Shown piece by piece: positions 17,529 through 26,682 of a DNA stretch of 45,897 nucleotides; within the stretch, counting starts at the first letter, position 1, and each line of letters starts with the position of its first letter. The stretch is taken from positions 4,083,484 to 4,129,380 of the forward strand of contig NZ_JAUDRJ010000003.1 of assembly GCF_030382115.1 (NCBI RefSeq), read 5' to 3'. The position numbers and the translations under genes were made by a program. The stretch is from Nostoc sp. GT001 (lineage in GTDB: Bacteria > Cyanobacteriota > Cyanobacteriia > Cyanobacteriales > Nostocaceae). The notes beneath the pieces were generated by a model, which was not told the origin of the DNA, made no database searches, and saw only the letters and a program-made list of their open reading frames with translations.

Positions 17529-18011
17529 TATCGACACTCCATTCCAAAAGGTTTTTGATGGGTTCATCAGTAAGCAATTATACTTGTTTTCCAGATGATG
17601 GCCATCTACCATGATGAATTTTTTCAGCCTTCGTGACTAAATTCCTTGGCTTTGGGCAACAGGTTGGGAAACGATGTCTACGACGGGCTACACCTACGCT
17701 ATTGATTAATCCTATCAATCGGCATTTTCTTCATCTAGAGCTTTCTGTACAAATTTTTGCAAGTTATTATAACTTACGTACTGTACAAATTAATCATAAT
17801 GTAGATCATTCATTATATTTGGTCGTTTCAGGCGCTTTGCATAACCCTGATTTACTTGCATATTTGCGATCCCTGGATGCTAAACATGGCTGAAACACTT
17901 AGTAGTACCCATGTACCATATGTAAGTCCTAGTTATGTAAAAACCCTAAAGACATAATGAACTAGATTGTGTAAAACGGAACAGTTGTCTTTGAAATTTT
18001 GGAGTTTAGGG
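17529..18011. other. Divergent intergenic region, xfp / NTPase gene
   Basis: A 483-base region that must hold both outward promoters. A short repeat-like patch (GGGCTACACCTACGC) lies near 17685. A frame of 86 codons (17633-17893) has no family resemblance and a GTG start inside repeat-like sequence. No regulatory box is identified. Confidence 0.45.
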
Positions 18012-20644
18012 ATGTCAAGCGATCGCCTGGGTGAGGTTGAGGAAATTTTGACCAGTTATCGTAAACAAGTGTTCGGAAAAGAATTGACGTTGACAACTAC
18101 TCCCGATGAAGACAAGGAGCGAATTAAGTTGCAGATTACCAAATTAAAAAAATCGATGCAGCCGTATGAACAAGAGTACTGGAAGATTCTATCAGAGCAG
18201 TCAGAATCTATCGAAATTTCAGAACAAGAGGCACAGGTTGTAGTTGCAGAAATTGTGAACCAAGTTCATAAAATTGAGGTAAACTCACCTACTTATCCTA
18301 ATGAAGCTCTTATGCTCTTGAAAGAAATCCGAGATAAACTGAATCAGCCAGATAAATCAGCAGCAGCAAAGGTCAAAGGAGTAATTTCTTCAATCCCCCC
18401 TTTTGTAGGAATTTCTTACGAAGCAGAGCTAGATACAGAAAACTTCTTGCGTAACCATTTTCCAACTTTTATTAGCTTGATTAACAGAGCAATTAAAAAA
18501 AAACAGATTCTTTAAATTCTAGTGAACACCACTTCAGTAGTTTAAGCACTACTTCAAACTCAAATATAGAATTCTCAAACAAATTTAAAGATTTCCTTGA
18601 TGATACTGGAATAAAGTTTGCACATCGAAATCGTGAAACTATTTCTCTAAATGATTTATTTGTCTTCCCTAATTTAAAAGTTATAAAAGAATCGTTAGAA
18701 GGAATCTCATCGAATATTTCAGGTGAAAAGCTACTAGAATATGATAGCCGTATCCTAATTTTAGGAGATGAGCAGTCAGGCAGAACTACTCTTGCCAAAA
18801 AAATCTGTCTAGATGCTCTTTCCTTTGGATTATTACCTATACTGGTTGACGGAGCAAATATAAAAAGTTCTAGGATTGAGGAACAAATTGCAAGGTTAGT
18901 TTTAGATACATATAATTTTATATCGGTAGAAGAATTTATTAAGAAATCTAATGTTATTTGTATTGTTGATGATATATCAGCAGTCAAACTTAATCAGAAG
19001 GGTAAAAGTAAATTTATAGCAAGTCTTAATTCGATTTTCCCTCGTACTATTCTGTTTGCTGAGGAATCTTTTAGATTTGCCATACCTGATTTTCCTGATC
19101 TTGATGATTATAAAAAATTAGAAATTCTCCCTTTTGATAATGTCCATCGTGCAAAACTAATTGAGAAATGGGTTGCACTAGACTTAACTGAAGAAACAGA
19201 CGATCAGCAGATTTGGGCAAAGATAGATGAACTGCGTCTCCATGTAGACTCGCTTGTACGTAAGAATATAGTTCCAGCAAAACCATTCCACATTTTGATG
19301 CTTCTTCAGTCTTTCGAGACAATGACCACGCAGAGACTTGAAATTACTGCTTACGGACACTGTTATCAATATTTGATCTACCAAGCCCTAGAGCGTGTTC
19401 ATGTAAAACAAAATGAGATTGATACATATCTCAATGTTTTATCAGAACTTGGGGGAGCAATTTTAGAGTCTCCCTCCGAAAGTCTTGATGACTCTAGCTT
19501 AAAGGTATTTTTTAAAAAGTACTCAGAGAATTTTATTACAACAGTTGATCAAGACAAAGTAATTAGAGATTTGGTCAGTTCATTTATTCTTCAACGATCA
19601 GAGGCTGGTCTAAAGTTTCGTTACCGTTATCTGTTTTACTTCTTTGCAGCAAAAAAATTGGCAGACTCTCTTCATCAAGGCGAAGAAGCTAAAAAGAGAA
19701 TAAAACATCTAGTAAATACGATTCATCTTGAGAAGGCATCAAACATAGTTCTGTTTCTTACCTACCATTCCAAAAATCCGTGGATTCTTGACGAGATTCT
19801 ACTTTCTGTTATGGATATTTTTTCTGATGAGAAAGAAGTAACATTAGAAGCAAGTTCTTTATATTTTCTTCAAGATTTTGTTAAAGAAATACCTGACCTT
19901 ATTTTAGAGAATCGTGACGCAAGGCAAGAACGATTAGAAGCTGATAAACATAAAGATTTTATTGAACAACATGAAGATCAGAATAGCCTTGTAGATGACG
20001 ACAAAGACGTAGAAGAATTAATGGTAAAGGTGAATAAAGTATTCAGAGCAATTGAAGTCTGTGGACAAATTTTAAGAAATAGACTTGGTTCCCTAGAACG
20101 ACACTCTTTAGAGTTAATCTATGAAGAATCAGTTATGGTTTCACTAAGATTCCTCAGAGTATTTCTAAGATTTTCGGAATACGTGCAAGAAGAATCAATC
20201 AGAAAACTTAAAAAGATATTAGAACAAAATCCAAAGCTTCCCGACTCTAAAATTATTCGGGAAGTTGAGTCTTTTTACTTAGGTATTAATTACACATTTA
20301 TTTTAGCGATGCTTTACAAAATTTCGTTTTCTCTAGGTTCTCCTAAAGGTCGTGATATATATATAAAAGTAACCGAAACCAAGAATCAACCTTCATTCTG
20401 CTTGATTCAACAAATTATTGAATTGCAGTTTGAAAAAAAATTAGATGCCGACAAAATTGATAAATTGCACTCTGAGTTCTCCAAAAACCCTGTTTGTGAT
20501 CGCTTATTGAAACAGATTATTTTGCGCCACTGTTATATGCACGATATAGGATTTAAGCATCGTCAAAAACTAGCGAACATACTTAATATTCCAATTCAGC
20601 AACAGCGTTCGATTTTGATCGCATCAAAGACAACTCAAGATTAG
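18012..20644 (+). CDS. STAND-like NTPase, two frames joined at an A9 slippery tract
   Basis: Two frames make one protein of about 877 residues. The first (ATG 18012, stop 18513-18515) encodes 167 residues: an alpha-helical N-terminus ending in a segment (SSIPPFVGISYEAELDTENF) that I have seen near effector-associated N-termini of cyanobacterial NACHT/STAND proteins. The second frame (-1) is open from 18497 to 20644 with no ATG before 19298. It carries a P-loop GDEQSGRTTLAKK (about residue 252; Arg replaces the usual Lys), a Walker B CIVDDIS (about 320), a helical winged region (LPFDNVHRAKLIEKW) and a long helical C-terminus. The break lies in nine A's at 18495-18503. Adding one A, or a -1 slip at A-AAA-AAA, restores the frame. 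It may be a real slip site, phase variation, a pseudogene or a read error. A STAND-type sensor, perhaps in defence or cell death, is inference. Confidence 0.6.
18495..18503 (+). promoter_or_regulatory. A9 slippery tract, candidate -1 frameshift or transcript-slippage site
   Basis: Read in the zero frame as ATT AAA AAA AAA CAG, this contains A-AAA-AAA, an efficient -1 ribosomal slip heptamer in bacteria. The zero frame ends four codons later (CAG ATT CTT TAA), while the -1 frame stays open for 715 further codons encoding the NTPase. Nine A's are also long enough for RNA polymerase slippage. I did not find a convincing downstream stem or upstream Shine-Dalgarno stimulator. Confidence 0.4.
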
Positions 20645-20826
20645 TTTCTTGCTCACACAAAAATGAAATGCTGTGAAGCTATGGTCAAGCGATAACAACA
20701 ATTTGATAAGAAAACACCACTGACTCTTGCGTTAAACCGCCTCCTAGTTTTCTTATGCTTCAAGCTTTGCTTTTCCTGAAAGTATCTAGTACAGCGAAAC
20801 TAGCTAGAGGGAGATAAATTAATGTC

Positions 20827-21534
20827 TTAATTATTAATTTCCAATAACCCAGGCGGTGGCGTGATTTCAATGCGATTAGATTTCAAGTCTACTACTGGTG
20901 CGATCGCTTCCACAAACGGAATCAAAACAGTCTTTTGCTTTTTGTCGCCAGCCAATGATTCATGCAACTTTACTTCTAACAAATCATTGTAGGCGGGGAT
21001 GATGTCTACCACCGTACCAACGAGTTCGCCAGATGCTTGCATGAAGACTTCCAAGCCAATCAAATCGAGGACATGATATTCATCTTCGCTTAATTGGGGG
21101 CGATCGCTAGCTGGCACCATTAACTTACAACCGCGCAACGCCTCCGCCTGATCGCAATTTTCCACACCAGCTAATTTGATGACATACAAGTTTTTGTTAC
21201 TGATATAACGTCCTGTCAATAATTCGATTGGTTGCGGTTCTGTACCATCTAAACGCAACAACCAACGTTTTCCTGGCACCTCAAATCTTTCGGGAAAGTC
21301 TGATACAGGATAAACCCGTAATTCTCCAGATAATCCTTGAGGGGAAACAATCTTACCAATTTCTAGCCAATCGTCGAGATTGGGGGCTGGGGATTGGGGA
21401 CTGGCAACTACGGGCTGGGGATTAGGGGCTGGAGATTGGACATTTTTAATTTTTGAATTTCCTCCGACTCTCTTACCCCTCTGCTTCTCTGCACCTCTGC
21501 CTCCAATCTCTTTATTAGCTTCTTCGTGTTTCAT
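20827..21534 (-). CDS. rimM: Ribosome maturation factor RimM with N-terminal extension
   Basis: About 235 residues from the ATG at 21534; in-frame ATGs also exist at 21540 and 21579. The RimM core starts at [20 protein letters not shown], followed by [12 protein letters not shown], the [10 protein letters not shown] hinge and the PRC-barrel ([52 protein letters not shown]). RimM binds ribosomal protein S19 and assists 30S head assembly. RimM is usually near 170-180 residues. Here about 55 extra residues precede the core, and their DNA is the GGGGATTGGGGACTGG-type tandem repeat (coding [19 protein letters not shown]) plus a purine-rich run. No in-frame ATG, GTG or TTG occurs between that repeat and the core, so the extension must be translated. 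Usual partners trmD and rpsP are not nearby. Confidence 0.93.
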   Translation of the reverse strand: MKHEEANKEIGGRGAEKQRGKRVGGNSKIKNVQSPAPNPQPVVASPQSPAPNLDDWLEIGKIVSPQGLSGELRVYPVSDFPERFEVPGKRWLLRLDGTEPQPIELLTGRYISNKNLYVIKLAGVENCDQAEALRGCKLMVPASDRPQLSEDEYHVLDLIGLEVFMQASGELVGTVVDIIPAYNDLLEVKLHESLAGDKKQKTVLIPFVEAIAPVVDLKSNRIEITPPPGLLEINN

Positions 21535-21630
21535 TTCCATTTTTCCTACTAGTACAACACGGCGGAAATAAACCACCATTCCAAATCAATGAAATGCTTA
21601 CACTGTATTGATTTTTAATTTTTAATTTTT

Positions 21631-21739
21631 AGGGACTTCCAGAAAATAAATTATCCAATTTACTCAGATAATATTTTTCTTTCTCCCCTTGCCCCCCTGC
21701 CTACTCAGCGATGGGATATTTTTTTAGTTGGAAGTCCCT
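21631..21739. mobile_element. Small MITE-like element with AGGGACTTCCA termini
   Basis: Terminal inverted repeats AGGGACTTCCA (21631-21641) and TGGAAGTCCCT (21729-21739) are perfect, and imperfect pairing runs about 15 bases further inward. The interior has the C-rich run CTCCCCTTGCCCCCCTGCC. It fills the gap between rimM and the aminotransferase gene. No clear target duplication is visible. Confidence 0.55.
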
Positions 21740-21757
21740 TAATTGCGCCTTGCGGTA

Positions 21758-23041
21758 TTAGGCAGTCACAGCCGCACCTTTATAAGCTTCTTCAGCCACT
21801 TTTGCTAAACGTTGCATAGCAGTAGCAATCTCCTCATCGCTGCCTGTGAGACTGATGCGGAAACATTGGTGCTTGTGCGCCCACTCTTCGTCTAAACCGG
21901 GGAAGAAGCTACTTCCGGGGACAATAATCACACCTACTTGTTTAACTTGCTGATAAAATTCCCAGTCACTTATGGGTAGATCCTGCAACCACAACCAAGC
22001 AAAAATTGCTCCTTCACCGCGATGGAGGAACCAAGGTAAATTCTTGGGCATTGCTTGTTCTAAGCTGGTTTCTAAAACAGTAAATTTATTTTGGTAAAAG
22101 GGACGGATGACAGTGTGAGAAATTTCTACTAAAGCGCCAGAATTAATTGCAAGAGCTGCGATCGCTTGGCCGTAACGTGAAGAATGGAGACCAATATTTG
22201 CTTGGAAACACTCCAACACTTCAATCCACTTTTCATCGCCAATGGCAATACCTACCCTTTCTCCTGGTAATCCTGCTTTTGATAAACTCATGCAGTGTAA
22301 GATATTATCGCCAAACACTGGTGTCATTTCGGTAAAGTTCAATGCCGGGAAGGGAGGCGCATAAGCCGAGTCAATTAACACGGGCAGATTGTAAGGCGCA
22401 GCTAAAGCAGCAATCTTTTTCACTTCATCCTCAGTGAGGACATTACCAGTGGGATTACAAGGGCGAGAGAAGAGGATACAACCCGTATTTTCTGTAATCG
22501 ACAGTTGGCTGAAGTCGGGGCGATATTTAAATCGGTGGGCGGCTTCATCAATATCGAGAGTCGGTTTGTAAGCAGTTAAAGCTTTTGGAACTAAGGATAG
22601 TCCGCCGTAACCTGTGTAGTCAGGGCTGAGGGGCAAAACGATTTGTTTTAACTCGCCGCTAGGGGTGTAGCCACCGAAGCTATTTACAGCATAGAAGTAG
22701 AGGGTTTGACTACCGGGGGTGATCAGGATATTGCGATCGCTTAAGTTTAACCCGTAGCGTTTGTTAAAATCATTAGCGATCGCTTCCACAAATGGTGCAT
22801 AACCCTGACTTGAGCCGTAGCGACAAACTACTTCACCATATTCTGGACTAGCCAAAAGCTGTGCAGTGCAATCCCGCCATAATTGTTCTACCTCTGGCAA
22901 AATCAACGGATTACCAGCACTCAAATTAATAAACTGCTGCCCTGCACCCGCTCGTAATGTTTCGATAATATCCTTCATGATTGCTCTGACGCCAGTCAGG
23001 TTGGACATTTGAGCGCCAATTTGAGTTAGGGCAGGGTTCAT
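21758..23041 (-). CDS. avtA: Valine-pyruvate aminotransferase (class I/II PLP enzyme)
   Basis: A 427-residue fold-type I aminotransferase. Landmarks: NLSAGNPLILPEVEQLWRD at the N-terminus, the phosphate-binding ITPGSQTLYFYAVN, SRPCNPTGNVLTEDEV (the NPTG motif), VLIDSAYAPPFPAL (Asp pairing with the PLP pyridine), the Schiff-base lysine in SLSKAGLPGERVG, and the substrate-carboxylate Arg in CFRISLTGS. AvtA moves amino groups between alanine and 2-oxoisovalerate (valine). The closeness to AvtA rather than other class I enzymes is from memory of the start MNPALTQIGAQMSNLTGVRA; annotation as generic aminotransferase is the cautious alternative. Monocistronic. Confidence 0.85.
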   Translation of the reverse strand: MNPALTQIGAQMSNLTGVRAIMKDIIETLRAGAGQQFINLSAGNPLILPEVEQLWRDCTAQLLASPEYGEVVCRYGSSQGYAPFVEAIANDFNKRYGLNLSDRNILITPGSQTLYFYAVNSFGGYTPSGELKQIVLPLSPDYTGYGGLSLVPKALTAYKPTLDIDEAAHRFKYRPDFSQLSITENTGCILFSRPCNPTGNVLTEDEVKKIAALAAPYNLPVLIDSAYAPPFPALNFTEMTPVFGDNILHCMSLSKAGLPGERVGIAIGDEKWIEVLECFQANIGLHSSRYGQAIAALAINSGALVEISHTVIRPFYQNKFTVLETSLEQAMPKNLPWFLHRGEGAIFAWLWLQDLPISDWEFYQQVKQVGVIIVPGSSFFPGLDEEWAHKHQCFRISLTGSDEEIATAMQRLAKVAEEAYKGAAVTA

Positions 23042-23345
23042 AAGCTGTGAAAAAATATATTAATTTAGGGGTGGACAAATTATTTGAGGTTTGCTGCTGA
23101 CATCCAGTTTACATCGTTGCCAAAACAGCTGTTGCCGCCTTTAACCAATCTAGCTAGAGAATGACATTTTAACAAAGGTAATAATATTTATCGTTATAGC
23201 CGCGATCGTGCTTAATAAATACGATGAAGTAATACAAAAGTTTATCATGCGTTCAATGCCTGTGAGGAAACTGGGGAGTCAAGAAGAGAATAGGGTACAG
23301 GGTAGAGATTATTCCCTATCACCTGTCACCTCTCCCCTAATCCGA

Positions 23346-23373
23346 ATGACAAATGACAAATGACAAATGACAA
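23346..23373 (+). repeat. Heptameric short tandem repeat, (ATGACAA)4
   Basis: Four perfect ATGACAA units end about 21 bases before the frmA start. Same heptamer as at 1438-1478; its complement appears at 35003-35100. Confidence 0.85.
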
Positions 23374-23394
23374 AACTATACAGGAGCGCTGACA

Positions 23395-24504
23395 TTGGAA
23401 GTTAAAGCAGCAGTAGCTTATAGTGCAGGTAAGCCATTGACAATTGAAACCGTTCAATTATCGGGGCCAAAAGCCGGCGAAGTGTTAGTTGAAGTGAAAG
23501 CAAGCGGGGTTTGTCATACCGACGCTTTTACCCTATCTGGTGACGATCCCGAAGGTTTGTTTCCGGCTATTTTGGGACATGAAGGTGCTGGTGTGGTAGT
23601 AGAAGTAGGCGCTGGTGTCACCAGTCTCAAACCAGGGGATCATGTGATTCCCCTTTACACTCCCGAATGTCGCCAGTGCGAATATTGTTTGAGTTTCAAA
23701 ACTAATCTCTGTCAAGCCATTCGCCTAACTCAAGGACGCGGTGTGATGCCTGATGGCACTAGTCGCTTTAGTCTCGATGGGCAAATGATTCATCATTACA
23801 TGGGTACATCCACCTTTGCTAACTATACGGTGCTGCCGGAAATCGCTTTGGCAAAAATTCGGGAAGATGCCCCCTTTGATAAGGTTTGTTACATTGGCTG
23901 CGGTGTTACTACTGGTATTGGTGCAGTCATCAATACTGCCAAGGTGGAACCTGGGGCAAATGTTGTAGTTTTTGGTTTGGGTGGTATTGGCTTAAATGTC
24001 ATCCAAGGGGCGCGGATGGTAGGGGCAAATATGATTGTCGGGGTAGATATTAATCCCAACAAACGCGCCTTGGCGGAAAAGTTTGGCATGACGCACTTTG
24101 TTAATCCTCAAGAAGTAGAGGGTGATTTAGTTCCCTATCTAGTTGATTTAACAAAAGGCGGTGCCGATTACAGTTTTGAATGTATTGGTAATGTCAAATT
24201 GATGCGTCAAGCATTAGAATGCTGCCACAAAGGTTGGGGTGTGAGCGTGATTATTGGTGTTGCTGGTGCTGGACAGGAAATCAGTACTCGTCCTTTTCAA
24301 CTAGTAACTGGGCGCGTTTGGAAAGGTTCAGCTTTTGGTGGTGCTAGAGGACGTACAGATGTGCCAAAAATTGTTGATTGGTATATGGAAGGTAAGATAA
24401 ATATTGATGATTTAATTACCCATGTAATGCCCATTGAGCAAATTAATGATGCTTTTGAATTAATGCACAAAGGTGAATCAATTCGCAGTGTGGTGACTTT
24501 TTAG
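23395..24504 (+). CDS. frmA: S-(hydroxymethyl)glutathione dehydrogenase / class III alcohol dehydrogenase
   Basis: A 369-residue zinc alcohol dehydrogenase. The start is a TTG at 23395, supported by AGGAG eight bases upstream and by the family N-terminus MEVKAAVAY; no ATG is available. Catalytic zinc ligands: [12 protein letters not shown] (Cys), GHEGAG (His) and the later cysteine in [13 protein letters not shown]. Structural zinc: C-x2-C-x2-C-x7-C in [18 protein letters not shown] binding: [16 protein letters not shown]. The [19 protein letters not shown] stretch is diagnostic of the class III enzyme, which oxidises the formaldehyde-glutathione adduct and also reduces S-nitrosoglutathione. 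The usual partner S-formylglutathione hydrolase is not adjacent. Confidence 0.96.
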   Translation: MEVKAAVAYSAGKPLTIETVQLSGPKAGEVLVEVKASGVCHTDAFTLSGDDPEGLFPAILGHEGAGVVVEVGAGVTSLKPGDHVIPLYTPECRQCEYCLSFKTNLCQAIRLTQGRGVMPDGTSRFSLDGQMIHHYMGTSTFANYTVLPEIALAKIREDAPFDKVCYIGCGVTTGIGAVINTAKVEPGANVVVFGLGGIGLNVIQGARMVGANMIVGVDINPNKRALAEKFGMTHFVNPQEVEGDLVPYLVDLTKGGADYSFECIGNVKLMRQALECCHKGWGVSVIIGVAGAGQEISTRPFQLVTGRVWKGSAFGGARGRTDVPKIVDWYMEGKINIDDLITHVMPIEQINDAFELMHKGESIRSVVTF

Positions 24505-24717
24505 TTGTTCTAAGCTTTTTCGCAAACCGTAACGAACAGTAGAGGCATATATCTTTCATGTGTGTAAATTTTAGATAAAACACCAAATTTACCAGGACAA
24601 ACGCATCTAAATATTGAAGATTGACCTCGATATAGAATTCTCCAATACTTCATCAGATGGCACTTGCAAAAAATTAAGTTTTACTAGACTTATTGCATGA
24701 ATCTATGAGCTTTCACT

Positions 24718-26232
24718 CTAAATTCCTATCCCAAGCTTGGGAGCTTGTCATTACCAACATCTTTTAAAGTGAGGTAGGGATGTAATAGAGTCAGAGTATG
24801 AAGTTGAAAAATTTCACAGACCTCAATGCTTGGGCAGTTGAGCAATGGGGAGATGCCGAATTAGGGGATACTCGTCGTACGCAAAGAGCGATCGCTATCG
24901 GTGCAGCCATAGCTGCCAACCCGCAAGGGAGTTTACCAGATATGATGCAAGGCTGGAATGAAATTCGTGCTGCGTACCGATTATTTGCGGAAGACGATGT
25001 AACTCATAAGGCATTAATTCAACCTCACATCACGGAGACGAAACAAAGCGCAACTGAAATAAAATCCAATGTTGTTTTATTCATCCAAGACACAACAGAA
25101 CTAGATTATACTCATCATCGGCAAGTTAAGGGATTAGGGCATATTGGAGATGGCAAAGGTAGAGGAATGATGCTACACACGTGTTTAGCAGTAGTACCGT
25201 TACCTTTGAATCCACAAATTTTGGGATTGGCAGGACAAATACCTTGGCTGCGTAGTCAAAAAAAGGACAATGACAACACGTTGGTGGAAGCGCTACCAGA
25301 ACTATTGAGAACAGATGGTGAAGGGGAAATTTGGGCAGAGATGGTGGAATCCATCGGCACTGCACCAACACCACAAACTGGGTCAATTTGGGTAAGTGTC
25401 GGAGACAGGGGGAGTGATATTTTTTCTTACCTTCGACGAGCCAAAGCTTTGTACTGGCACTGCTTAGTACGAGTCACTCAAAACCGAGTGATTACTAAAC
25501 CTGATGCCACCAAAGGGTATCTCAAGGCATTTGCTCGTTCTTTACAACCAATGGCGGAGAAAACTGTTGTTTTGCGTGGGCGCAACGGAGAACCCAAACG
25601 TCAAGTTAACTTACAAGTAGCTTGGTCTCAATTGACAATTCAACCCCCAGCAATTGGCTGTGAAAGAAAACAACAGCCAATAGATGGTTGGTGTATTCGT
25701 TGTTGGGAACCAGAAGGAGATTTAGAATGGATTCTATTTACCACTGTTGCTGTAAATGCTCGTGAGGATGCCCTCATGCAACTAGATTGGTATGCTACAC
25801 GTTGGTTAATTGAAGAGTATCATAAGTGTCTCAAAACTGGTTGTGCTGTAGAAAAACGTCAATTGGAGTCAGCTTCATCACTGGTAAGGTTACTTGGCTT
25901 TTTTGCTATAGTTTCAGTCAGATTATTACAGTTACGCCAACTTAGTCGCAGCAATTCCCAACTGAAGGCACACGAGTACATACCTACAATTATGTTAAAA
26001 GTCTTAGTTGCTCGTCTTGGGTTGACAAATTGTGAGTTGACTTTGGGTGAATTCTTTTTAGCGATCGCTCGTTTGGGTGGTTTTCTTGGCCGCAAATCCG
26101 ATGGTCTACCTGGTTGGCAGACCTTATGGCGAGGCTGGTTGCGATTACAGGATATGTGTTGGGCTGCTGATTTTATCACCCAGTCAGTTTAAAAGATGTT
26201 GGTAATGACAAGAGCTTGGGAGAGGGATTTAG
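24718..26232 (+). mobile_element. Complete IS4-family (Tn5-like) insertion sequence
   Basis: An inverted pair of nearly 50 bases bounds the transposase gene. The inner part TTGTCATTACCAACATCTTT is perfect at both ends (left about 24747-24766). The outer part CTAAATTCCTATCCCAAGCT pairs imperfectly with the right end. The left arm has a few extra bases (GGGAGC). I set the ends by where pairing fades, so each could be a few bases off, and I see no convincing target duplication. It sits in the gap between frmA and the sensor kinase and breaks no recognised gene. Confidence 0.75.
24798..26192 (+). CDS. IS4-family transposase, Tn5-like
   Basis: A 464-residue intact DDE transposase. The N-terminal DNA-binding domain (about 1-65: AVEQWGDAELGDTRRTQRAI) resembles that of Tn5. 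Catalytic Asp 1 lies in LFIQDTTELDYTHH, Asp 2 in SVGDRGSDIFSYL, and the Y-(2)-R-(3)-E-(6)-K signature in YATRWLIEEYHKCLKTGC; the conserved acid is the E of IEEYHK. The reading frame is unbroken and the inverted ends are present, so it may still move. It is the only complete transposase gene in the window. Its ends do not match the small inverted-repeat elements nearby, so it is not the evident source of their movement. Confidence 0.93.
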   Translation: MKLKNFTDLNAWAVEQWGDAELGDTRRTQRAIAIGAAIAANPQGSLPDMMQGWNEIRAAYRLFAEDDVTHKALIQPHITETKQSATEIKSNVVLFIQDTTELDYTHHRQVKGLGHIGDGKGRGMMLHTCLAVVPLPLNPQILGLAGQIPWLRSQKKDNDNTLVEALPELLRTDGEGEIWAEMVESIGTAPTPQTGSIWVSVGDRGSDIFSYLRRAKALYWHCLVRVTQNRVITKPDATKGYLKAFARSLQPMAEKTVVLRGRNGEPKRQVNLQVAWSQLTIQPPAIGCERKQQPIDGWCIRCWEPEGDLEWILFTTVAVNAREDALMQLDWYATRWLIEEYHKCLKTGCAVEKRQLESASSLVRLLGFFAIVSVRLLQLRQLSRSNSQLKAHEYIPTIMLKVLVARLGLTNCELTLGEFFLAIARLGGFLGRKSDGLPGWQTLWRGWLRLQDMCWAADFITQSV

Positions 26233-26368
26233 GGTAAGGGTTGAGGGCGAATTTTGCATTTTTACAAAAAGTCTACTGAAGAAGAATGATAATCGTTGAA
26301 AGAGCGAAGGAGAATTCTCTTTCTAAAAATACAAGAATTGGCTAGCTTTCAAGGCGTTGCTGAATTAA

Positions 26369-26631
26369 GGGATGATTCTTGTGGGGTGGGCATCCTGCCA
26401 TTGGTGTCAACTTAAGCCAAAAACTATATCAGACAGGCGTTTTGCAAATCCCTCACGCCCTCATCCCCTAACCCCTTCTCCCTTGGGAGAAGGGGATATT
26501 TAATGTCTAGCTCCCCTCTCCCTTGGGAGAGGGGCTGGGGGAGAGAGCAAAACGTTTTCACCAAGCAGGTTTCACGTTAAATTGACACCAATGGCAAGAT
26601 GCCCATACCACAAAAATAGTAAAATCATCCC
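26369..26631. mobile_element. MITE-like element with long TIRs around a hairpin-rich core
   Basis: The left arm (26370-26415, GGTGGGCATCCTGCCATTGG then TGTCAACTTAA) is complementary to the right arm (26578-26630, TTAAATTGACACCAATGGCA then AGATGCCCATACCAC), with an outermost GGATGATT/AATCATCC match. The interior holds two CCCCTTCTCCC / GGGAGAAGGGG and CCCCTCTCCC / GGGAGAGGGG hairpins. About 260 bases with no coding capacity. It occupies most of the gene-free stretch 26233-26682. Confidence 0.65.
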
Positions 26632-26682
26632 GCAAATGTGCAACCCCGCTTTCAAAAGGGTTATTAAAGCTTTTTCAGAATT

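Noticed and set aside
17633..17893. Open frame of 86 codons between xfp and the NTPase gene
   Set aside because: GTG start in repeat-like sequence, no ribosome-binding site, no recognisable protein features.
18493..18987. Minus-strand open frame across the NTPase gene
   Set aside because: Opposite to the P-loop-coding frame; the plus strand carries the recognisable motifs.
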